Shown piece by piece: positions 58,155 to 64,000 of a stretch of 64,000 bases of DNA. Every line of letters starts with the position of its first letter. Position 1 is the stretch's first letter. Source of the DNA: Methanolacinia sp964465295 (lineage in GTDB: Archaea > Halobacteriota > Methanomicrobia > Methanomicrobiales > Methanomicrobiaceae); NCBI GenBank assembly GCA_964465295.1, contig CAYXKC010000001.1, positions 62,001-126,000 on the forward strand. The letters are read 5' to 3'. The notes beneath the pieces are model-generated. The model ran no database searches and was not told the origin of the DNA. It saw only the letters and a program-made list of their open reading frames with translations. The translations under genes were made by a program, and so were the position numbers.

Positions 58155-60938
58155 TTGGCAAAATATGACATGCGTGAATATGAACGGGAATACCGTGAGT
58201 CCTGGGCGCATATCTTTGAGGCGGATCCGGGGGAAGCCGACAAATTCTATGTAAATGTTGCATATCCTTATCCGAGCGGCGCTATGCACGTTGGTCATGG
58301 CAGAACATATATCGTCCCCGACGTCATCGCCCGTTACTACAGGATGCGCGGGAAACATGTTCTCTTTCCTATGGCATTCCACGTGACTGGTACGCCTGTA
58401 ATCGGTATCTCCCGGAGAATAGCCAATGGTGATCAAAAGACTATAAGCCTGTACCGCGATCTGTACAGGGTCCCGCCGGATGTTCTGGAAAAGTTTGTCG
58501 ATCCCGATGAGATAGTGCGCTATTTCAGCAGCGAGTACGAGCGGGTTATGCGAAATTGCGGGCTTTCAATCGACTGGAGAAGGCGGTTTACTACAGTGTA
58601 CCCGCAGTACAGCCGGTTTATCGAATGGCAGTATCTCCACCTGATGGAGGATAATCATGTAGTCCGCGGTGCGCACCCGGTGAAATACTGTCCCCAGTGC
58701 GACAATCCGGTCGGGGATCACGACCTCCTTGAGGGTGAAAAGGCAGAGATCATCAGGTTTGTCCTGGTAATGTTTAAATGGGGTGAATTTACAATCCCCT
58801 GCGCCACTCTCAGGCCCGAGACAACATACGGGGTCACAAATCTCTGGATTAACCCCGGTGTTACTTACAAAAAGGTGATAGTCGACGGACAGAATTGGAT
58901 TCTTTCTCCCGAGGCTGCAAATAAGATCGGCCTCCAGGATCATTCTGTTGAAGAGATCGGGGAGATCAAAGGCTCCGAACTTGTCGACCAGAAGGTTTCA
59001 CATCCCTTCTGCGGCGAGGTTCCCGTTCTTCCTGCAACCTTTGTCGATCCGGACATGGCAACAGGTATAGTAATGAGCGTTCCCGCCCACGCACCATTTG
59101 ATTATATTGCGTTAAGGGATCTTCAATCTGAAGGAAAATACACCTCTATTGAACCGGTTCCCTTAATTTCGGTTGAAGGCTACGGCAAATTCCCTGCAAA
59201 GGACGCTGTTGAGAAGTCCGGTATAAAGGACCAGAACGATCCCGGTATGGAGACTCTCACGCAGGAGGTATACAGCGCTGAGTTCTCGGGCGGCCGCATG
59301 CTTCCGGAGTACGGCGGCAAACCTGTCAGGATTGCGCGTGAAGAGTATTCACAGATAATGCTGGAGCAGCACGGCTCGCTTGTCATGTATGAATTTGATC
59401 TCCGCAATGTTGTCTGCCGTTGCGGAGGCCCTGTATTTGTGAGGATACTCAAAGACCAGTGGTTCCTCCAATACAGCGATCCTGTATGGAAAGAGGCGGT
59501 TCACGAACAGCTTGGCAATATAACAATTGTACCCCCCGAGGTCCGGGCAGAGTTTGACAGGACCGTAGACTGGCTTAACGACTGGGCATGCACCAGAAGA
59601 GTCGGGCTTGGAACAAAACTCCCGTGGGATAAGAACTGGCTTGTCGAACCGCTTTCAGATTCGACGATCTATATGGCCTTTTATACAATTGCGCACAAGC
59701 TCGTGAAACTGGATGCGGAAAAGCTTACCCCTGATGTATTTGATTATATATTCCTCGGGAAGGGTTCCCCCGACAACCTGCCTCTCGATAAGGCGGTTGT
59801 CGAAGATCTAAGATCGGAATTCCTGTACTGGTATCCATATGATTTCAGGTTCTCTGCAAAGGACCTGATCTCAAACCACCTGACATTCCAGCTCTTCCAT
59901 CACAAGGCAATCTTCCCCTCCGAACTCCAGCCCAAAGGTATGGTCGTTTTTGGAATGGGTCTTTTGGAAGGCGCGAAGATGTCTTCTTCTAAGGGCAATG
60001 TCTTTTTGCTTGAAGACGCGGTCGAAGAGGTGGGTGCAGATACGGTCCGTATGTTCCTCGTGGGAAGTGCAGAGCCGTGGCAGGACTTTGACTGGAGAAG
60101 GGAGCTCGTATCCTCGACCCGGAAGCAGATTGATCGCTTCATCAATACTATCGAGGAGGGTTCGGATAGTACCGAGGAGTACCCGATCGATGAATGGCTT
60201 GTCTCACGCATGCAGGAGCATATCCGGAATACGACCGATGCAATGAATTCGTTCCAGACCCGGCAGGCGCTGCAGGAGGCATATTTCGCCATAGAATCCG
60301 ATCTAAAATGGTACAGGAAGAGACTCCCGGGGGATGCCAGGTCGTCTGCTGCGGTCATGAAGATCAGCGACTCCTGGATCAGGCTTCTTGCGCCTTTCAT
60401 TCCTTTTTCGGCACAGAGGCTCTGGGAAGAGAACGGGGGAGAGGGCGAGGTTGCATTTGCATCCTGGCCTGTTCCTGACGACTCCCTGGTAAACCCGAGT
60501 CTTGAACTTGCTGAAGAACTGTTGTCGAGGACGGTTGAGGATATCGATTCGATCATGAAACTTATCCAGATCGAGCCTTCAGGTATCACACTTTTCATCT
60601 CTCCTGAGTGGAAATCAGTTATCTTTAACATGATCTCCAACGCCGAAAACAAGGGGAAGGTAATTTCTGAAATAATGAAAGATGAAGAGATGAGAAAACG
60701 CGGTAAGGAGGCAACCGATTCTGCGAAACAGATTACAAATCTAATCCACCGCCTCCCGCCCGAGGTTGTTGAAAGAATTGCATCCGTCTCGATGGATGAA
60801 AAAGAGGTCTTTGAGATTGCAAGGGCATTCATAGAGAATGAATTCGGTCTTCCCTTAAAGATCGTTTCCGCCGATGACAGCACCCACCAGAAGGCACGGC
60901 AGGCACTTCCGTTCAAGCCCGCGATTGTTATAGAATAA
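58155..60938 (+). CDS. leuS: Leucyl-tRNA synthetase, archaeal type
   Basis: A 927-residue class I synthetase for leucine. The TTG at 58155 is taken as the start because it is preceded by GGAG and gives MAKYDMREYEREYRESW, the normal archaeal N-terminus. The HIGH-like motif is HVGHGRTY in YPSGAMHVGH, the CP1 editing domain contains TTYGVTNLWINP and ATGIVMSVPAHAPFD, and the catalytic KMSKS loop is AKMSSSKGN. The C-terminal anticodon-binding domain is complete. It follows the PINA-like gene after 26 bases. Confidence 0.95.
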   Translation: MAKYDMREYEREYRESWAHIFEADPGEADKFYVNVAYPYPSGAMHVGHGRTYIVPDVIARYYRMRGKHVLFPMAFHVTGTPVIGISRRIANGDQKTISLYRDLYRVPPDVLEKFVDPDEIVRYFSSEYERVMRNCGLSIDWRRRFTTVYPQYSRFIEWQYLHLMEDNHVVRGAHPVKYCPQCDNPVGDHDLLEGEKAEIIRFVLVMFKWGEFTIPCATLRPETTYGVTNLWINPGVTYKKVIVDGQNWILSPEAANKIGLQDHSVEEIGEIKGSELVDQKVSHPFCGEVPVLPATFVDPDMATGIVMSVPAHAPFDYIALRDLQSEGKYTSIEPVPLISVEGYGKFPAKDAVEKSGIKDQNDPGMETLTQEVYSAEFSGGRMLPEYGGKPVRIAREEYSQIMLEQHGSLVMYEFDLRNVVCRCGGPVFVRILKDQWFLQYSDPVWKEAVHEQLGNITIVPPEVRAEFDRTVDWLNDWACTRRVGLGTKLPWDKNWLVEPLSDSTIYMAFYTIAHKLVKLDAEKLTPDVFDYIFLGKGSPDNLPLDKAVVEDLRSEFLYWYPYDFRFSAKDLISNHLTFQLFHHKAIFPSELQPKGMVVFGMGLLEGAKMSSSKGNVFLLEDAVEEVGADTVRMFLVGSAEPWQDFDWRRELVSSTRKQIDRFINTIEEGSDSTEEYPIDEWLVSRMQEHIRNTTDAMNSFQTRQALQEAYFAIESDLKWYRKRLPGDARSSAAVMKISDSWIRLLAPFIPFSAQRLWEENGGEGEVAFASWPVPDDSLVNPSLELAEELLSRTVEDIDSIMKLIQIEPSGITLFISPEWKSVIFNMISNAENKGKVISEIMKDEEMRKRGKEATDSAKQITNLIHRLPPEVVERIASVSMDEKEVFEIARAFIENEFGLPLKIVSADDSTHQKARQALPFKPAIVIE

Positions 60939-60986
60939 AAATAATTTTTTAAAAAAAATACTCTGTTATCTGTAAAAAGAAAAATT

Positions 60987-61886
60987 TCAGAGTTGATTTT
61001 CAATTTTTATTTGAGCATCTTTTATCTTTTTAACTAGCTTTTCAAGTGTTGGGATCGCTAAGATTAGTGTATCTGATAACCAACTTTCAGCAGTTTGTCG
61101 ATTATTTGTCCATAGATCTAATTGACCATTTATTTTATGAATGCCTTCAGAATATTCTTCAAACTCTAAGTAAAAATTTTCATCTTCAGCTAAATATCTC
61201 GTTGTTAATAATAATTTTACTGAATTTCCTCGTAATCTATTTGTACAATAAGAATATACTTGTCCCATTTTGCAGTATGTATTTTGTTTAAGACTATCGC
61301 GACATGCGTATAAAGTATTAAGATTGGATTCCATCTCATTAATTAAAGCAGTAAGTTTTCGAAGATTTTCATCGTGGATTATTATTTGATATATTGAATT
61401 TCGTCCTTTAATTATCTCTAATACATAGCTATCATAAATATCAGGATTATTCAAACAATCTTGAATAGCAAGTATTAATTTTTTCTTAAAGTCATCCATT
61501 TTTCTTATATACTCAACCGAACCAAAACTTGGATAAAAAAGAATCCCTTTTATCGATAGATCAAATGGAATTCTAGTTTGAATATTCTCATCTGCAATTA
61601 TCACTGTTCCATTAGTGAAACTTTGACGAACTCCAAGTTCCCATAAAACATTAGCGTTAGTATCTGTAATATCGGCCACTACAACTTTAGAAAAAATTAA
61701 ATTGCGGATAATATCTTGTAATAATCCTGTTCTCATTGGTTCAGAACGTTCAACAAGTATTTTGATATTGCTTTCAATGGACGGTTTTAATAGATTATAA
61801 TAATGATTATCCCAATAAGTCTCATTATGGTCAGACGTTGTTTCACTGAATGGCATAATGATATAGCACTTGTTATAATAGTTCAT
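60987..61886 (-). CDS. TIR/nucleoside-deoxyribosyltransferase-like protein, possible defence gene
   Basis: A 299-residue protein in DNA with a visibly lower G+C (about one third by eye) than its neighbours. Residues 8-120 fit the TIR-like/nucleoside 2-deoxyribosyltransferase-like fold: a first strand with I-M-P-F-S (10-14), a W-D-N-H-Y-Y contact, R-S-E-P (47-50), then VVVADITDTNANVLWELGVRQ with the catalytic-type Glu83, and IPFDLSIKGILFYPS. Such domains cleave N-glycosidic bonds, and TIR-like members degrade NAD in anti-phage systems. The C-terminal 170 residues are helical and unrecognised, perhaps a sensing or oligomerisation part. No partner gene is adjacent. The substrate and role are inferred only from the domain. 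Confidence 0.6.
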   Translation of the reverse strand: MNYYNKCYIIMPFSETTSDHNETYWDNHYYNLLKPSIESNIKILVERSEPMRTGLLQDIIRNLIFSKVVVADITDTNANVLWELGVRQSFTNGTVIIADENIQTRIPFDLSIKGILFYPSFGSVEYIRKMDDFKKKLILAIQDCLNNPDIYDSYVLEIIKGRNSIYQIIIHDENLRKLTALINEMESNLNTLYACRDSLKQNTYCKMGQVYSYCTNRLRGNSVKLLLTTRYLAEDENFYLEFEEYSEGIHKINGQLDLWTNNRQTAESWLSDTLILAIPTLEKLVKKIKDAQIKIENQL

Positions 61887-62221
61887 AATTTACAAATCCT
61901 AATTCATTCATGTGATATGTAATAATGATAAAATTGAGATTAATAATTTATCTTGATTGCGTAGTATTTTATTTTTAATTCTGTGATTGATAATATTACA
62001 TGTTTTTCGAAGATTTATTGTTCTCTACAAGTGATGCCAGCTCTCTATTTCTGTTAACTATAAAAATCAAGGAAATTTATTATGATATGACATAACCGCT
62101 CTTGATTCTTGCATTATCTAAGTATTTCAAGAAGTCTTCTTTTTTATCATAACCTGTTTTTTGTTGTATGGAATATTTGGTCTTTAGATATCTGTTACAG
62201 TGGGTATATTAAAAAAAAGCG
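61887..62221. other. AT-rich intergenic region, no supported gene
   Basis: A very AT-rich stretch of 335 bases after (upstream of) the TIR-like gene. On the minus strand a frame without a start runs from about 62200 to a stop at 62080-62082 and reads ...KTKYSIQQKTGYDKKEDFLK..., which has coding-like composition but no ATG and no known relative; it could be a gene remnant or chance. No RNA gene or repeat was recognised. Confidence 0.4.
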
Positions 62222-62566
62222 TTATTTGTTTTTAACAGCATCAGCTGCTTTCTTCTTCCGTTCTTTGCTATTGTACCCGGTTACATATTCCAGGTAGTCC
62301 CTGAATCTTCTGTTTGTATCAAGGACAATATTGTCGGCTTCGGCTTCAGGAAAGGCGTCATAAAGGTCGACCCTGGATTCGGTATCGATACACAACATAT
62401 TGCCTTTGTCATTAATCCAGGCTTCAAGGCGGCTGAATGATCCGAAACCAATGGAGCAGTGTCCGTCCTTCTCTTTAGCCACAGTATCGAAATACTTCTT
62501 CAGGCCGTCTTTCATTCTTTCCTCGAGGCCTTCTTTGAATCCTCTTTTAATAGAATACTCCTGCAT
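62222..62566 (-). CDS. DUF5611 family protein
   Basis: A 114-residue protein resembling a methanogen family I recall as DUF5611. It starts MQEYSIKRGFKEGLEERMKDG, then GHCSIGFGSFSRLEAWINDKG, MLCIDTESRV and NRRFRDYLEYVTGYNSKERKKK, ending in a basic tail. No catalytic motif is visible; function unknown. Base composition returns to the local norm, unlike the TIR-like gene. It is divergent from the PAC2-like gene. Confidence 0.75.
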   Translation of the reverse strand: MQEYSIKRGFKEGLEERMKDGLKKYFDTVAKEKDGHCSIGFGSFSRLEAWINDKGNMLCIDTESRVDLYDAFPEAEADNIVLDTNRRFRDYLEYVTGYNSKERKKKAADAVKNK

Positions 62567-62694
62567 ATATTACTATTATACTTCATCAGATTAATTAATT
62601 CAGATTGCTGTTTTCCCCGAATATGCCTCCTGCATGCCGGATATTATGGTAATGTTTATTAACTGTTTTATCAATGTGATTATCAGGGGATTTT

Positions 62695-63414
62695 ATGGAA
62701 GATATAAGAATTAAGGCAGACCCTTCCGGGAAACGGTATGATACCGCTCTAATCGGGTTCCCCGGCAGTGGTCTTGTAGGCAGCATCTCTATTCAATACC
62801 TTGTTGACAATGCAGATTTTGAATACATCGGCAGCATCACCAGCAAATACTTTCCGCCTATCGTAATGATGATGGAAGGGCTTGTCAATGCCCCGCTGAG
62901 AATCTACGAGAAGGATTCAATGGTCGCTTTTGTATCCGATATACCGATACATCCCACAATCTGCTATGAACTCTCAAACTCTATTGTCGAGTGGCTTAAA
63001 GGCCGGGAGGTAGGGGAGATCGATGTAGTGGCAGGTATCGTTACAAATACCTTTGAGAAGAGAGTCTTCGGGGTTGCAACTGAACCTGCCCTCCTCGATA
63101 AGATCAGGGATCATACTGACATCCTTTCGATGGGCAGTATTTCAGGCATTCCCGGAAGCATTCTTTCGGAGTGCAAAGCCACGGATATCCCGTGCCTTGG
63201 ACTTCTTGGGGAGAGTGTAAACAACCCTGATCCCCGTGCGGCGGTTTCGGTTCTTGAAGTCCTGAATAAAATATACGACCTGAAAGTTGATGTCGAACCA
63301 CTGCTTGAACAGGCTGAAGAGATTGAGGCTACAATGCAGAAGATTTCAGAACAGGTACAAAAGACTGAGGATCAGCAGTTGCCTAAAAAAGAGCATCTGC
63401 CGATGTACGGGTGA
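62695..63414 (+). CDS. PAC2-family proteasome assembly chaperone-like protein
   Basis: A 239-residue protein of the archaeal PAC2 superfamily. Typical segments are ALIGFPGSGLVGSISIQYLV, YIGSITSKYFPPIVMM, VAFVSDIPIHPTICYELSNSI, GIVTNTFEKRVFGVATEPALL, MGSISGIPGSILSECKATDIPCLGLLGE and a charged coiled-coil tail (QAEEIEATMQKISEQVQKTE). Related yeast proteins chaperone proteasome assembly; archaeal members are not established as such. It is preceded by AGGGGATTTT and followed on the same strand by DUF473, 11 bases from its chosen start. Confidence 0.87.
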   Translation: MEDIRIKADPSGKRYDTALIGFPGSGLVGSISIQYLVDNADFEYIGSITSKYFPPIVMMMEGLVNAPLRIYEKDSMVAFVSDIPIHPTICYELSNSIVEWLKGREVGEIDVVAGIVTNTFEKRVFGVATEPALLDKIRDHTDILSMGSISGIPGSILSECKATDIPCLGLLGESVNNPDPRAAVSVLEVLNKIYDLKVDVEPLLEQAEEIEATMQKISEQVQKTEDQQLPKKEHLPMYG

Positions 63415-63425
63415 AGGTGAAGGGA

Positions 63426-63818
63426 ATGAAGATCGCAGCACTTACCGGAATTTCGCCGAATGTTATCGCAGAATTAAGAGCAGGCAAACCCAGAACTCTC
63501 GAACTCCAGAGCGCCCACAATATCATAACGCTTACTGATGTCCTTCCCGGAGATCATGTGTTCATGACGCATATCGATCTTGATGATGTATGTTCCGGAG
63601 ATCCGGGGATAATCGTTGAGGTTCTCTCAATTACGATTAACATGAAGAGAATGGTCGAATATATCAACCCTTACTATTATGAGGAGAAGGAGAGGATGTC
63701 TGCACGGATCCAGGTTAGATATGTCGATCATACAACTGCAAAGAGCGTGGATGGAAGAAACTGGGCCAAACCGACAGTTGTGGACATTCTTCCTTCAGCC
63801 GTCTTTCATGCAGGCTGA
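63426..63818 (+). CDS. DUF473 family protein
   Basis: A 130-residue protein of the methanogen DUF473 family. The ATG at 63426, preceded by AGGTGAAGGGA, is chosen; a GTG five codons earlier would overlap the PAC2-like stop. Core pieces are MKIAALTGISPNVIAELRAG, NIITLTDVLPGDHVFMTHIDLDDV, VYINPYYYEEKERMSARIQVRYVDH-like sequence, and RNWAKPTVVDILPSAVF. Function unknown. It probably shares a transcript with the PAC2-like gene. Confidence 0.85.
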   Translation: MKIAALTGISPNVIAELRAGKPRTLELQSAHNIITLTDVLPGDHVFMTHIDLDDVCSGDPGIIVEVLSITINMKRMVEYINPYYYEEKERMSARIQVRYVDHTTAKSVDGRNWAKPTVVDILPSAVFHAG

Positions 63819-63889
63819 AACATTTTTCTTCACTTTTTAAAAAAGGTTAATTAACTGAACAGGCGTATAATATAGAGTAATCCTTAGGT

Positions 63890-63964
63890 GGGCCTGTGGC
63901 TTAGCCTGGATATAGCGCCGGGCTTCTAACCCGGATGTCGGGGGTTCGAATCCCTCCAGGCCCG
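63890..63964 (+). tRNA. tRNA-Arg (anticodon TCT)
   Basis: The cloverleaf can be read directly. The acceptor arms GGGCCTG (63890-63896) and CAGGCCC (63957-63963) pair, followed by discriminator G. The anticodon arm CCGGG-CTTCTAA-CCCGG gives anticodon TCT, decoding AGA. The T arm is GGGGG-TTCGAAT-CCCTC with one G-U pair, and the variable loop is ATGTC. The CCA end is not encoded. A TATA-like GCGTATAATATAG lies about 25 bases upstream. A T-rich stretch follows immediately (TTGTTTTTTTGG) and should terminate transcription. Confidence 0.95.
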
Positions 63965-64000
63965 TTGTTTTTTTGGATTTTTTAGTTTAATTGGTTATTT

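Noticed and set aside
59900..61003. Minus-strand open frame of 367 codons opposite leuS
   Set aside because: It mirrors the coding strand of leuS, is rich in Ser and other residues typical of shadow frames, and has no domain pattern.
62080..62200. Short start-less coding-like frame on the minus strand downstream of DUF5611
   Set aside because: About 37-42 codons without ATG/GTG/TTG start in very AT-rich DNA; may be chance, so not listed as a pseudogene.
1..64000. CRISPR arrays, rRNA genes, insertion sequences
   Set aside because: No regularly spaced direct repeats, no rRNA signature sequence and no transposase gene were seen anywhere in the window.

Overview
This window is chromosomal DNA of a methanogenic archaeon, most likely of the order Methanomicrobiales (Methanomicrobiaceae-like); I cannot fix the genus. 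The evidence is a coenzyme F420 gene (cofD), a methanogen-type core methionine synthase, the methanogen-restricted DUF1890/DUF1894 pair, archaeal ribosomal proteins (L21e, L39e, L31e, L18Ae, S19e), archaeal RNA polymerase subunit Rpo4, SRP54/FtsY, prefoldin alpha, aIF6, aIF1 and archaeal LeuRS. Many starts lie behind AT-rich TATA-like promoters, and genes are packed with 4-base ATGA overlaps. Bacterial-type MutS/MutL and exonuclease VII point to old acquisitions from bacteria.

Layout. 1-2.6 kb: a cut acyltransferase 3 gene, methionine synthase and AspRS. 2.7-4.4 kb: a universal stress protein and a secreted protein of unknown role. 4.3-7.2 kb: cofD, a membrane protein and a diverged cofD paralogue. 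7.3-11.5 kb: an HD phosphohydrolase followed by ubiX, a UbiD-type decarboxylase and an aconitase X protein, together the signature of the archaeal modified mevalonate pathway. 11.5-14.2 kb: two acetyltransferase-fold genes, the DUF1890/DUF1894 pair and the MntP manganese exporter. 14.2-16.8 kb: a phosphohexosamine mutase and a DUF5806 protein. 16.8-18.8 kb: an AT-rich region with a Xer-type tyrosine recombinase flanked by a 21-base inverted repeat. 18.8-23.3 kb: mutS-mutL. 23.3-26.3 kb: a DUF308 membrane protein, a HemK2-like methyltransferase and a HerA-like ATPase.

26.3-37.2 kb is a long leftward gene string for translation, secretion and tRNA modification: purN, rnp4, yhbY-like, rps19e, PDCD5-like, a PP-loop protein, rpl39e (only 50 codons), rpl31e, aIF6, rpl18a, pfdA, ftsY, srp54, trmY, pus10, rpl21e, rpo4, DUF655 and rsmA. 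37.2-49.1 kb is a mixed region: a CNNM/CorC-type protein, a sugar isomerase-like protein, xseA-xseB, DUF371, a zinc-finger protein, Hsp20, a CBS-ParB protein, a sugar nucleotidyltransferase, two Cys-rich proteins, cobyric acid synthase and aIF1. 49.1-55.7 kb is a type II/IV-pilus-like secretion module: two TadC/FlaJ-like membrane proteins, an ATPase with a very long disordered N-terminus, a beta-sandwich protein and a divergent prepilin-type peptidase. It is followed by hisI, a PIN-ATPase-KH protein (PINA-like) and leuS. At 61-62 kb lies a strikingly AT-rich gene for a TIR/deoxyribosyltransferase-like protein, the best candidate for a recently acquired defence gene. The window closes with DUF5611, PAC2 and DUF473 genes and a tRNA-Arg(TCT).

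The window is mostly ordinary core genome. The least explained items are the Xer gene with its inverted repeats, the TIR-like gene, the second CofD-like protein, and the HerA-like ATPase sitting between rsmA and hemK2. No rRNA, CRISPR array or insertion sequence was seen.
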